Assembly: GCF_016756495.1 (NCBI RefSeq)
Contig: NZ_AP023243.1
Coordinates: forward strand, 2,112,501 to 2,176,500
Reading direction: 5' to 3'
DNA length: 64,000 bases
Origin: Mesorhizobium sp. 113-3-3
Lineage (GTDB): Bacteria > Pseudomonadota > Alphaproteobacteria > Rhizobiales > Rhizobiaceae
Below, piece after piece: positions 1 to 8,092 of this stretch (position 1 is the stretch's first letter; each line of letters opens with the position of its first letter). Below the pieces are notes generated by a model. That model worked only from the letters and a program-made list of their open reading frames with translations. It had not been told where the DNA came from and did not search any database. The translations under genes were made by a program, and so were the position numbers.

Positions 1-210
1 CAGCCCGTTGGCCGGCGTGTAGCCATGGTGGCCGTCGCGCAGCGCCTTGATCGCGGCCTCGACGATGTGCTGCGGCGTCTTGAAGTCGGGCTGGCCGATG
101 CCGAGATTGACGATGTCGCGGCCCTGTTGGGCAAGTGCGGTCGCCCTCGCGAGCACCGCGAAGGCATTTTCCTCGCCGAGACGGTCGAAGGCCGAAATCG
201 TGTGGAGCAT
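1..210 (-). CDS. Class I aminotransferase, N-terminal fragment
   Basis: Only the first 70 codons are inside the window; the gene runs off the left edge. The translation from the ATG at 210 contains NLGIGQPDF and a following HHGYTPANG stretch, which are typical of the N-terminal region of fold-type I, class I PLP-dependent aminotransferases (aspartate aminotransferase-like). The PLP lysine would lie outside the window, so the substrate cannot be judged. It is divergent from the acetyltransferase gene at 294, leaving about 83 bp for both promoters. Confidence 0.85.
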   Translation of the reverse strand, partial: MLHTISAFDRLGEENAFAVLARATALAQQGRDIVNLGIGQPDFKTPQHIVEAAIKALRDGHHGYTPANGL

Positions 211-293
211 TTTTCCCGTCCGTGTGGTTCTTACTGTGGGGTTGCGTTTTTGTGAGCTTCGGCCCGCAAAAGTCAAACGGATTGGAGTCTTCG

Positions 294-980
294 GTGTCGG
301 AAAATCTCAAAGATTGGCAGCCGCGCCCGCGACCGGAGCGCAAGGCGATCGACGGCCGCTATGTCAGGCTTGAACCGCTGAGCGCCGCAAAACATGGTGA
401 CGGGCTCTATGAAGCGTCTTCCGTGTCCGATGTCGACGGCCGCTTCGCCTGGCTGCCTGACTATCCGCCGGAAACGCGCGCGGCCTTCCAGCCGTGGCTG
501 GACAAGGTCGAGGCGAGCGAGGACCCGCTGTTCTTTGCCGTCATCGACAAGGCCAGCGGTAAGGTCGCCGGACGTCAGACCCTGATGCGCATCGATCCCG
601 CCTACGGCGTCATCGAGATCGGCAACATCTATTGGGGGCCGCTGATTTCGCGCAAGCCGGGCGCGACCGAAGCGCAGTTCCTGTTCATGAAATACATCTT
701 CGACGAGCTCGGCTACCGCCGCTATGAATGGAAATGCAACAACCGCAACGAGCCGTCGAAGCGGGCCGCCGAACGGTTCGGCTTCAAGTTCGAAGGCATT
801 TTCCGCCAGCACCTCATCGTCAAGGGTGAAAACCGCGACACCGCATGGTATTCGATCATCGACAAGGAATGGCCGGCCCTGCGCAAGGCCTATGTGGCGT
901 GGCTCGATCCGGCCAATTTCGACGGCGACGGCCAGCAGAAGCGGCGGCTCGAGGATTGTCGCGCGGAATTCGGCGCTTAA
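294..980 (+). CDS. GNAT family N-acetyltransferase (RimL-like)
   Basis: A 228-residue cytosolic protein of the GNAT superfamily, which transfers acetyl from acetyl-CoA to an amine. The C-terminal half has the RimJ/RimL-type pattern of an alternative-pair segment, RYEWKCNNRNEPSKRAAERF, followed by GFKFEGIFRQH, where the acetyl-CoA-binding core and last strands lie. The frame is open further upstream, but GTG at 294 was chosen because a GGAG sits 6 bp ahead of it and homology-like sequence begins only there. The substrate is unknown. It stands alone, divergent from the partial aminotransferase and about 30 bp ahead of the CDF transporter. Confidence 0.85.
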   Translation: MSENLKDWQPRPRPERKAIDGRYVRLEPLSAAKHGDGLYEASSVSDVDGRFAWLPDYPPETRAAFQPWLDKVEASEDPLFFAVIDKASGKVAGRQTLMRIDPAYGVIEIGNIYWGPLISRKPGATEAQFLFMKYIFDELGYRRYEWKCNNRNEPSKRAAERFGFKFEGIFRQHLIVKGENRDTAWYSIIDKEWPALRKAYVAWLDPANFDGDGQQKRRLEDCRAEFGA

Positions 981-1012
981 GTCCGGCTTGGGGCGCATGA
1001 CAGGAGCTGCCA

Positions 1013-1993
1013 TTGGCGGACACCCACGACCATAGCGGGCATGATCCCGATGGACATGATCACGGGGGCGCCGGCCATTTGCATGGCGCGACCGACAAGA
1101 AGCGCGTGCTGATTGCTGCCTGCCTGACGGCAGGGTTCATGGTGGCGGAAGCGCTTGGCGGGCTCTTCACCGGGTCGCTGGCGCTGCTGGCCGATGCCGG
1201 CCACATGCTGGCCGACGCCATCGCGCTCGGCCTTGCCTGGTACGCCTTCCATCTTGCCGGGCGGCCGGCGACCGGCCAGCTCACCTACGGCTTCGGCCGC
1301 GTCAAGACGCTGGTCGCCTACACCAACGGCATCGCCATCTTCGTCATCGCGCTGTGGATCGTCTACGAGGCCTGGGCCCGTCTGCTGACTCCGGCGCCGG
1401 TGCTGGGCGGGCCGATGCTGGTGGTGGCGATCCTTGGCCTGCTGGTGAATATCGGCTCCTTCCTGGTGCTGCATGGCGGCGACCGCGAAAGCCTCAACAT
1501 GCGCGGCGCCATCCTGCATGTGCTGGGCGACCTGCTCGGCTCGGCGGCGGCGATCGTGGCGGCAGTGGTGATCCTGGCGACCGGCTGGACGCCGATCGAC
1601 CCGATCCTGTCGGTGCTGGTCTCGCTGCTGATCCTGTCGACGGCCTGGTCGCTGATGCGCGCCGCCGCCCATGTGCTGCTCGAGGGCGTGCCGCCAACCC
1701 TCGACCGCGATCTCATCGCTAGGGACCTGGAAACCACGATCCAGGGCGTGCGCGAAGTACACCACATGCATGTCTGGTCGCTCGATGGCACCAGCAACAT
1801 GGCGACGCTGCATGCCTGCCTCGATGAGGGCGTCGATGCGTATTGGGCCGTCAGCGCCATCAAGAAGCGGCTTGCCAGCGAGCACGGCATCAGCCATGCC
1901 ACCGTGGAGCCGGAATTCGGCCAGTGCGCCGACGAGGCCGACGACCACGACCATGAGCATGATGCGGCCCCGCATCACGGCCACTACCACTAG
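1013..1993 (+). CDS. Cation diffusion facilitator transporter (ZitB/CzcD-like)
   Basis: A 326-residue inner-membrane exporter of divalent cations such as Zn2+, driven by protons in this family. The N-terminus is His-rich (DHSGHD, GHDHGG), then about six membrane segments follow, with the diagnostic metal-site motif DAGHMLADA in TM2 near residue 63, and a cytoplasmic C-terminal domain containing VREVHHMHVWSLDG. The tail is again His-rich (DHDHEHDAAPHHGH). The start is a TTG at 1013 with AGGAG 6 bp upstream; no better ATG precedes the His-rich segment. Metal specificity is inferred from family only. Confidence 0.93.
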   Translation: MADTHDHSGHDPDGHDHGGAGHLHGATDKKRVLIAACLTAGFMVAEALGGLFTGSLALLADAGHMLADAIALGLAWYAFHLAGRPATGQLTYGFGRVKTLVAYTNGIAIFVIALWIVYEAWARLLTPAPVLGGPMLVVAILGLLVNIGSFLVLHGGDRESLNMRGAILHVLGDLLGSAAAIVAAVVILATGWTPIDPILSVLVSLLILSTAWSLMRAAAHVLLEGVPPTLDRDLIARDLETTIQGVREVHHMHVWSLDGTSNMATLHACLDEGVDAYWAVSAIKKRLASEHGISHATVEPEFGQCADEADDHDHEHDAAPHHGHYH

Positions 1994-2081
1994 GTTGCGT
2001 CCATCGATATCGACCGCCTTGTCCCAGGAGTTCCAAAATCTTGAAAGCCAGCCTGACGAATGCCCGCTGCCCCGGTGCCGC

Positions 2082-2294
2082 ATGATGGACCGCGACACCA
2101 GGAATGCCGCCATCGCGGCGCTGTGGATCATGCTGCTGTTCGGCATCGCTGCCTTCTACCTGCCGACCATTATGTTGGCGCTCGGCAGCCTTTCGACGGT
2201 GCTCGCCGGCATTTTCGGCATTGTCTTCGTGCTGGCGTTTTTCCTCGTCTTCTGGCTGCGCGCGCGCAGCCAGCGCAAAAATCAGGGCAAGTAA
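2082..2294 (+). CDS. Small two-helix membrane protein
   Basis: A 70-residue protein starting MMDRDTRNAA, with two hydrophobic stretches at about residues 11-32 and 38-58 and a basic tail (RARSQRKNQGK). I do not recognise a family. Codon usage resembles the neighbours. It sits 88 bp after the CDF transporter and 12 bp before the DenD-like gene on the same strand, so it may be co-transcribed with the latter. Two adjacent ATG codons (2082 and 2085) are possible starts. The reading is supported by the clean hydrophobic profile and gene-like spacing, not by homology. Confidence 0.6.
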   Translation: MMDRDTRNAAIAALWIMLLFGIAAFYLPTIMLALGSLSTVLAGIFGIVFVLAFFLVFWLRARSQRKNQGK

Positions 2295-2306
2295 GGGAAT
2301 TCTGAC

Positions 2307-3284
2307 ATGCGTATTCTGATCACCGGCGCCGCGGGCATGGTCGGCCGCAAGCTCATCGCCCGGCTGGCCAAGGACGGCACGCTGCGGGCCGAAAAGATCA
2401 CCGCGCTCGATCTGCACGACATCGTGCAGCCGCAGGCCCCGGCCATGGATGGCGTCAGCATCAACACCCATACCGGCGATCTTGCCGAGGCGGGTGCCGC
2501 CGAGAGCCTGGTCGCGTCGCGCCCCGATGTCGTCTTCCATCTCGCGGGCATCGTGTCGGGCGAGGCAGAGGTGAATTTCGATCTCGGCTACCGCGTCAAT
2601 CTCGACGGCACGCGCGCCTTGTTCGATGCCATCCGCCTGGCGGGCTTTGCGCCGCGCGTCGTCTTCACCTCGTCGATCGCCGTGTTCGGCGCGCCGTTCC
2701 CGGATGTCATCCCCGATGACTTCCATCCGACACCGCTGACCTCCTATGGCACGCAGAAGCAGATGAGCGAGGCACTGCTCGCCGACTATTCCAGGCGCGG
2801 CTTCTTCGACGGCATCGGCATCCGCCTGCCGACGATCTGCGTGCGGCCGGGCAAGCCGAACAAGGCGGCCTCCGGCTTCTTCTCCGGCATCATCCGCGAG
2901 CCGTTGAGTGGGCAAGAGGCGATCCTGCCGGTGCCGCGCTCGGTCGTGCACACTCATGCCAGCCCGCGCTCCGCGGTGAATTTCCTGATCCATGCGGCAA
3001 ACATCGACAGCGCCGCCGTTGGGCCGCGCCGCAATCTGACGATGCCCGGCGTCGCCGTCAGCGTCGGCGAGCAGATCGAGGCGCTGGAGCGCATCGCCGG
3101 GCCGAAGACGGCAGGCCTGATCCGCGAGGTGCCCGACGAGACGGTCTGGGCGATCGTCAAGGGCTGGCCGACCCGCTTCGAGGCGAAGCGGTCACGGGAA
3201 CTCGGCTTCAGCGCCGAGAAGAGCTTTGACGAGATCATCCGCGCGCATATCGAGGATGAGCTGAATGGTCAGATTCCTGGCTAG
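2307..3284 (+). CDS. denD: NAD-dependent epimerase/dehydratase, D-erythronate dehydrogenase-like
   Basis: A 325-residue cytosolic extended short-chain dehydrogenase. The N-terminus has the Rossmann motif GAAGMVG (residues 8-14), then HLAG near residue 79, TSSIAVFG and the catalytic pair in SYGTQK (Tyr and Lys about residues 147-151). Overall sequence and length match DenD, which oxidises D-erythronate in tetronate catabolism. The other denABC-type genes are not in the window, so the physiological substrate is inferred. It ends in a strong hairpin shared with the convergent nickel-cobalt gene. Confidence 0.75.
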   Translation: MRILITGAAGMVGRKLIARLAKDGTLRAEKITALDLHDIVQPQAPAMDGVSINTHTGDLAEAGAAESLVASRPDVVFHLAGIVSGEAEVNFDLGYRVNLDGTRALFDAIRLAGFAPRVVFTSSIAVFGAPFPDVIPDDFHPTPLTSYGTQKQMSEALLADYSRRGFFDGIGIRLPTICVRPGKPNKAASGFFSGIIREPLSGQEAILPVPRSVVHTHASPRSAVNFLIHAANIDSAAVGPRRNLTMPGVAVSVGEQIEALERIAGPKTAGLIREVPDETVWAIVKGWPTRFEAKRSRELGFSAEKSFDEIIRAHIEDELNGQIPG

Positions 3285-3291
3285 GAGTTTG

Positions 3292-3313
3292 CCATCCCAT
3301 TTCGATGGGATGG
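3292..3313. terminator. Bidirectional terminator hairpin with TTCG loop
   Basis: Perfect 9-bp stem CCATCCCAT / ATGGGATGG closed by a TTCG tetraloop, in the 36 bp between the convergent denD-like and NicO genes. It lacks a long T-tract, but its position between two converging stops supports termination for both strands. Confidence 0.7.
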
Positions 3314-3320
3314 AGAAGGC

Positions 3321-4565
3321 TCAGACGCTGCCCGTCAAACTCGCCGACAGCAGCAACAATCCGAACAGGAAGACGAAGGCGGCGCCGCCGATCTCGACGA
3401 TCGAATGGATGCGGTTGCCCATGCGGCCGTCGCCGGCGAAATACACCGCCCAGTTCTTGGCTGTCACGGCAAGCGTCGCCAGCGCCGAGACGGTGATGGC
3501 GGTTCCCAGCGACATGGCCAGCACCGACAGCAGGCCGCCGAGCCAGAGTCCGTTGAGCAAGGCGAAGCTCAGCACGATAAGCGCGCCGGAGCAGGGGCGT
3601 ATGCCGACCGCCGCCACCGCCGACCAGGCGGTGCGCCAGTCGAAACGGTCGCCCGACAGCAGCGCCGGATCGGGCGCATGCGAGTGGCCGCAGGTTTCGC
3701 AGACTTCACCTGCCGCGTGATCGTGATGCGCATGGTCATGATGGGCATGATCGTGCGCGCCATGGTCGTGATGGTGGTCATGCGCGGCGTGGTCGTGATG
3801 GTTATGCGAGTGGCCATGCGCATGGTCGTGGTCGTCATGCCTATGCAGGGCGTGCGAATGGGCATGTGCCGAATGGCTGTGCGCGGCATGCGAATGGCCG
3901 GCATGGGAATGACTGGCGTGAGAGTGGCCGGCATGTGAGTGACCACCATGCGAATGGCCGGCGTGGGCCGCCGACAGGCTGTAGGCCGGCGCCTTGCCGA
4001 ACAGGCGCAGGATGGACGGGCCGAGCTTGCGCCACAGCAGCCAGGCGCCGAACAGGGTGACGAGGGCAAAGCTCATGATCTCCATGAACCAGGCCGCGTC
4101 CGTCATCGAGATGGTGGTGCCGCGCAGGACGAAATAGGCGAGCAGCATGACGGCGATCGCCGTCAGGCCCTGCAGCAGGGCCGAGACGAAGGACAACAGG
4201 ATGCCGCGCTTGAGCGCCACTTCATTGGCGACCATGTAGGACGAGATCACCGCCTTGCCGTGGCCGGGTCCGGCTGCATGGAAAATGCCATAGGCGAAGG
4301 ACAGGCCGATGAGCACCCAGAGCTTGCTGTTGTCCTGGCGCATCGCCTTCATGGCCGTCGCCAGTGCGCGGTAGAATTCCTGTTGCCTGAGATTGATCCA
4401 CATGAGGATGTGGGCGAACGGACCGGTGGTGGGCGCCATGCCGTCATTGACGCCGATGCCGAGCGAGGACTGGGCATGCGCAGTGTTGGCGAAGTGCATC
4501 GCGGCAAAGGCGAGGGCCAACAGGCCGAATGCCAAACGCAGGGACGGTTTCGTCACCGGCTTCAT
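3321..4565 (-). CDS. NicO/RcnA family nickel-cobalt exporter with very His-rich loop
   Basis: A 414-residue inner-membrane transporter of the NicO (HoxN-HupN-NixA-related RcnA) family, probably exporting Ni2+/Co2+. An N-terminal signal-like helix is followed by membrane segments carrying FAYGIFHAAGPGHGKAVISSY, where the HxxxGPGHGK-like signature binds metal. A loop at about residues 204-300 is dominated by HAGHSHGGHSH- and HDHAHHDH-type repeats and ends with CETCGHSH. The second half has GIRPCSGALIVL, the second NicO motif. Its ATG overlaps the stop of the upstream DUF1007 gene (ATGA), indicating translational coupling. Length is larger than simple RcnA because of the loop. Confidence 0.9.
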   Translation of the reverse strand: MKPVTKPSLRLAFGLLALAFAAMHFANTAHAQSSLGIGVNDGMAPTTGPFAHILMWINLRQQEFYRALATAMKAMRQDNSKLWVLIGLSFAYGIFHAAGPGHGKAVISSYMVANEVALKRGILLSFVSALLQGLTAIAVMLLAYFVLRGTTISMTDAAWFMEIMSFALVTLFGAWLLWRKLGPSILRLFGKAPAYSLSAAHAGHSHGGHSHAGHSHASHSHAGHSHAAHSHSAHAHSHALHRHDDHDHAHGHSHNHHDHAAHDHHHDHGAHDHAHHDHAHHDHAAGEVCETCGHSHAPDPALLSGDRFDWRTAWSAVAAVGIRPCSGALIVLSFALLNGLWLGGLLSVLAMSLGTAITVSALATLAVTAKNWAVYFAGDGRMGNRIHSIVEIGGAAFVFLFGLLLLSASLTGSV

Positions 4566-5230
4566 CCTTCTGGCTGACAGGTCAGTTCGAGCTTTGTGGC
4601 AAAGATCTTGCTCATGTCGGTGCCTGTCGGGTCGTTGAAGAAGGCATCCGTCAAGGTCTTCTGGTTTTCCTTGATGGCTTCATCCGGGTCCGGCCGGACC
4701 ACCTTGCTGGTGCAATTCGACGGCAGGCCTGCAACCGTGATGTTGGAATCCTCGGTGAAGTCGATCGCCGTGTAGAAGGTCGGGTCGTAGACGCCGATGT
4801 CGATCGTGCCGGTCAGCTTGATCGGCTCCTTGGGTTCGGACTCGAACAGGATGATCAGCTGGTCGTTGTCGAAATTGGCCATCAGATGCGGAGGCGGCAC
4901 CATCGTCACGTCCTTGCCGTTCTGCGTGACGAGCTGGAAATAGTTGAATTCGGCAAGAGAGGCATGAACAGTGTCGGCGACCTCCTTCAGCTCCTTGTCG
5001 TCAAGCTTCAGGTCGGAGTTCTTGTCGAACTCCATCATCACCGTACTCGAAAACAGGTCGTCGAAACGCCAGAGATGGCGCAGCGCTTTCACACTTTGGT
5101 GATCCGGGGAGAGGATCACGTCGAGGCGTGCCTCGGCGAAGACGTGCGGATGCACGTAAGCGGGACCCGTCGCGGCAAAGGTCGCGGTCAAGGCCGAAGC
5201 CAGTATGATTGCGTGCCGTTTGAACTGCAT
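4562..5230 (-). CDS. DUF1007 family periplasmic protein
   Basis: A 222-residue secreted protein: signal peptide at about residues 1-27 (MQFKRHAIILASALTATFAA) followed by VHPHVFAEARLDV, the His-containing start typical of DUF1007. Proteins of this family are regularly encoded beside NicO transporters and are thought to present metal to them, which fits the 4-bp overlap here. The reading frame extends upstream to 5314, but the extension covers a palindromic repeat and the ATG at 5230 gives a proper signal peptide. Function beyond metal-associated periplasmic role is unproven. Confidence 0.88.
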   Translation of the reverse strand: MQFKRHAIILASALTATFAATGPAYVHPHVFAEARLDVILSPDHQSVKALRHLWRFDDLFSSTVMMEFDKNSDLKLDDKELKEVADTVHASLAEFNYFQLVTQNGKDVTMVPPPHLMANFDNDQLIILFESEPKEPIKLTGTIDIGVYDPTFYTAIDFTEDSNITVAGLPSNCTSKVVRPDPDEAIKENQKTLTDAFFNDPTGTDMSKIFATKLELTCQPEG

Positions 5231-5305
5231 TCCCGGTCGCGATTCCCTTGGCTTTGGAGAGAAACCGAAGGTTACCAGAAAGGGGGCGAAATTGGGACCG
5301 CCCTT

Positions 5306-5441
5306 GCGTGTCACCCAAAAGTGCGCAGCGATTTTGGGATCATGACACGCACAACTTCAAAGCGTGTCACCCAAAAGTGCGCAGCGGTTTTGGGATCATG
5401 ACACGCACAAACCCAAAGCGTGTCACCCAAAAGTGCGCAGC
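5306..5441. repeat. Tandem palindromic intergenic repeat, 2.4 copies, 56-bp period
   Basis: Copies start at 5306, 5362 and 5418; the third is cut after 24 bp. Each full copy is 45 bp with outer arms GCGTGTCA / TGACACGC and inner arms CCCAAAA / TTTTGGG around a GC-rich centre, separated by an 11-bp linker. The first two differ by single bases. It lies between the DUF1007 start and the LysR stop, so it may act as a transcript-end hairpin or a REP-like element. There is no transposase. Confidence 0.85.
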
Positions 5442-5451
5442 CATAGGCAGG

Positions 5452-6351
5452 TCAGGTGACCTCACGCGTCCTGAACCATTGCACCAGGAAGTCGACGAAA
5501 ACACGGACCTTGGCCGGCAGATAGCGGCGGTGCGGGTAGACGGCGAAGATGCCGCCGCCCGACAGGATGCGGTCGTCGAGCGCCGTCACCAGCTGGCCGC
5601 TCTTGAGATCGGGCGAGGCGATGAAATCCGGTAGGATGCAAAATCCGAGCCCCGACAGGGCCGCGGCCCGCGCCGCCATCGGGCTGTTGACCTCGATCGG
5701 GCCTGTCACCGCGACGCTCAGCTGATCGTTGTTGTCGCCCTTGAACGCCCAGTTGTTCAGCCCGCGGCCATTGGTGTCGACGATGCAGGGCATGTGGCCG
5801 AGATCCTGCGGCCGCGTCGGCATGCCATGCTTGGCGATCAGTTCGGGCGAGGCGCAGAGTTTCACTGAAAACGGCGCCAGGCGTCTCGCGATCAACGACG
5901 AATTCTCCAGGCGCGAGATGCGCACGGCGAGATCGAAACCTTCCTCGACCAGATCGACGAAGCGGTCGTCGAGTTGGATGTCGAGCACGATGTCGGGGTG
6001 CTGCTTGGCGAAGTCGATCAGCGACTGGCCGATCGGCGCATCGGCGAAGGTGCGCGGCGCCGACAGTTTGATCCGGCCGCGCACGTCGCCGGAGGATTCG
6101 CGCACGGCGTCGGCCAGGCTGTCGACCTCGCGCACGATCTCCGAGGCGCGCCGATAATAGGTGTGGCCGGCCTCGGTCATCGAGAATTGGCGCGTGGTGC
6201 GGTTGAGCAGCAGGGCGCCGAGCTCGTCCTCCAGCTCGCGCACATATTTCGACAGCAGCGCCTTGGAGCGGCCGATCTTGCGCGCCGCCGCCGAAAAGCC
6301 CTCGGCCTCGACGACGTCGATGAAGGCGCGCATGCGGGTCAGTGTGTCCAT
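5452..6351 (-). CDS. LysR family transcriptional regulator
   Basis: A 299-residue DNA-binding regulator. Residues 1-60 form the winged helix-turn-helix (MDTLTRMRAFIDVVEAEGFSAAARKIGRSKALLSKYVRELE), followed by a LysR substrate-binding domain to the C-terminus (GRIKLSAP, ...SGLGFCILPDF...). The type resembles the PtrA/DhcR-like subgroup with a short N-terminus. It starts 2 bp after the amidase stop on the same strand, so it is probably co-transcribed with the amidase and may regulate that operon or a remote target. The inducer cannot be predicted. Confidence 0.93.
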   Translation of the reverse strand: MDTLTRMRAFIDVVEAEGFSAAARKIGRSKALLSKYVRELEDELGALLLNRTTRQFSMTEAGHTYYRRASEIVREVDSLADAVRESSGDVRGRIKLSAPRTFADAPIGQSLIDFAKQHPDIVLDIQLDDRFVDLVEEGFDLAVRISRLENSSLIARRLAPFSVKLCASPELIAKHGMPTRPQDLGHMPCIVDTNGRGLNNWAFKGDNNDQLSVAVTGPIEVNSPMAARAAALSGLGFCILPDFIASPDLKSGQLVTALDDRILSGGGIFAVYPHRRYLPAKVRVFVDFLVQWFRTREVT

Positions 6352-6353
6352 GG

Positions 6354-7550
6354 TCAGGCCCTTTGTGCTGCGTCGAGAAGTTTTCGGCCGAGCCGTATCA
6401 GGGCAATGTCGCTACCGGAAGGGCCTAGCAGCGACAGGCCGAACGGCGCGCCGGCGACCGAGCCGATGGGCAAGGTGATCTGTGGGAAGCCGGAGAGGCC
6501 GGCGAGGCACAGAAGATGCAGGGCGCGCTCGCGATAGGCCTTGAACTGTTCCGGTGTCGAGTCAACATAGGGCGCCGGGCCCGGCACCGTGGGCAGGACA
6601 AGGAAGCCGTCCTTGCCGAGCAGGGCGCTGAGTTCACCACGGAAGGTCAGGCGGCGCACTTTTTCGGCCTGTGTCGTGCGGTCGTCGACGGCGCGGCCAA
6701 ACCCGAAACGCTCCTCGACGCCGGGGCCAAGGTCGCGCTCGCCGCTGGTGATCCATTCGCCATGCACGCCCCAGGCTTCCCTGGCCTGCAGCCGGCGAAA
6801 GCACCAGTAGAGCTCGTCAGGGGAAGAGCTGAAGCTGGTCGTCGATATTGCCGGCGTACCGAAAACCGCACCCGCCAGCGCCTTCATTCCGGCATATTCG
6901 GCAAGTGCGGGGCGAGCGACCATCTCGTCCAGCCAGGGGAGCGATATCGGGCGGTCCAGGGAATGCTGATGCGGGTCGCGGCCAAGCAGCAGCTTGCCGA
7001 CGGTCTCGTAGGTCTCGATGTCGTCGGCGAACCAGCCGAACGTGTCGAAGCTCGGCGCCAGCTTCATGGTGCCATCGAGGGCGATGCGGCCATGCGTGGT
7101 GCGCAGCCCGATCAGGCCGCAAAAACTTGCAGGCGCGCGGATCGAGCCGCCGGTGTCGGAGCCGGTGGCGATGTCGGCCAGCCTGCCGGCCACCGCCGAT
7201 GCCGATCCGGAAGACGAGCCGCCGGTGACGCGGTCGGGTGCCGCCGGGTTCACCGGAAACGGAAAATGCGCGTTCTGGCCGAACAGCGCGAAGGCCAGCT
7301 CGTCGGTCTGCGTCTTGCCGACGAAGCGCGCGCCGGCATCGAGAATCGTCTGCACGGGCGGCGCCGTGCGCGAGGCGGCATTGCTTTCGGCGAATTTCCT
7401 GGAATTGCCGCAGCCGGTGCGATAGCCGGCGACGTCGTAAATGTCCTTGACGGCCAGCCGCAGGCCGGCGAGCGGGCCGAGTTCGGCATGGGCCACCGGC
7501 ATCTGGCGAAGATCGAGGAAGGCGTTGTAGGGGCCGTGCGTGCCTGTCAT
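6354..7550 (-). CDS. Amidase signature family enzyme
   Basis: A 398-residue cytosolic amidohydrolase. The Ser-cisSer-Lys triad is visible: Lys35 in AVKDIYD, the Gly/Ser-rich GGSSSGSA at 110-117 (cis-Ser about 112), and nucleophile Ser136 in GSDTGGSIRAP. The family hydrolyses amide bonds of small substrates (indoleacetamide, malonamide, allophanate and others); which one here is unknown. The open frame reaches 7829, but the ATG at 7550 (MTGTHGPYNAF) matches where family similarity begins and the upstream part is AT-richer promoter-like DNA. It precedes lysR with a 2-bp gap. Confidence 0.9.
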   Translation of the reverse strand: MTGTHGPYNAFLDLRQMPVAHAELGPLAGLRLAVKDIYDVAGYRTGCGNSRKFAESNAASRTAPPVQTILDAGARFVGKTQTDELAFALFGQNAHFPFPVNPAAPDRVTGGSSSGSASAVAGRLADIATGSDTGGSIRAPASFCGLIGLRTTHGRIALDGTMKLAPSFDTFGWFADDIETYETVGKLLLGRDPHQHSLDRPISLPWLDEMVARPALAEYAGMKALAGAVFGTPAISTTSFSSSPDELYWCFRRLQAREAWGVHGEWITSGERDLGPGVEERFGFGRAVDDRTTQAEKVRRLTFRGELSALLGKDGFLVLPTVPGPAPYVDSTPEQFKAYRERALHLLCLAGLSGFPQITLPIGSVAGAPFGLSLLGPSGSDIALIRLGRKLLDAAQRA

Positions 7551-7699
7551 CGTTCGATATCCGGATACGGTTGCACCTACATTGTTCGATGCCGGAAATT
7601 TTACAACCTTGGATACGATTTTTATTGATTGTGACGGCAACCAGCCATATATCGCGCTTGCCCAAAGTCGCACGTGCCTGTGGGTGTCCGCCGATCCTC
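7551..7699. promoter_or_regulatory. Upstream region of amidase-lysR unit with GGATAC repeats
   Basis: First part of the 542-bp gap between the divergent amidase and decarboxylase genes. It is AT-richer than its surroundings around 7590-7640. It holds a palindrome TATCCGGATA at 7558-7567 and the word GGATACG at 7563 and again about 48 bp further on. These could be operator half-sites for the co-encoded LysR protein. No coding region is supported. Confidence 0.35.
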
Positions 7700-8080
7700 G
7701 AATGGTGAGGGAAATCGGTAAGGTAACTGGAGCTAACCCCTCCAGTCGGTCTAGCGGCCAACCGCCAGCCCGAGGACACCTTGAAGCAACGACGGTGCGG
7801 GCCTTTCTGGTTCTCTGCCGGTTGTCCAAAGACCGGGGTTACTGAAGAGGCACACCTTCATTGCCGGCAGTGCGGAACGGGGTTCTCCCAATCCAAGCCA
7901 AGGCAGACAAAGCGGACCGAAGCCGGGCAAGGCCGAGGTTCATCGCCGCGAGACGGCGTTTCATGGTTCCGGGGTCTCCACCGGCTGGTTCCATGGAATT
8001 TCCGTCCCGCCTTTGTTTGACCGCGTGTTCGCGAGGCCGACAGCCCGCGTCCGCACCCTTGTGCGCGCCGAAAGGCGTGA
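7700..8080 (+). ncRNA. Candidate speF leader RNA upstream of ornithine decarboxylase
   Basis: A non-coding stretch of roughly 390 bp directly ahead of an alphaproteobacterial ornithine decarboxylase, which is the location of the described speF leader motif, a long structured RNA. Visible elements support structure: hairpin ACTGGAG / CTCCAGT at 7726-7746, a GCGG-CCAA-CCGC hairpin near 7754-7765, several GC-rich complementary blocks in 7800-8000, and CGCC-GAAA-GGCG with a GNRA loop at 8066-8077 just before the ribosome binding site. No open frame in it has a plausible start or composition. Boundaries are approximate; identity is by position and structure, not by a covariance search. Confidence 0.65.
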
Positions 8081-8092
8081 TGGAGATATCCG

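Noticed and set aside
5306..5441. Short CRISPR-like array
   Set aside because: The linkers between copies are only 11 bp and similar to each other, the repeats are nested palindromes, and no cas gene is present.
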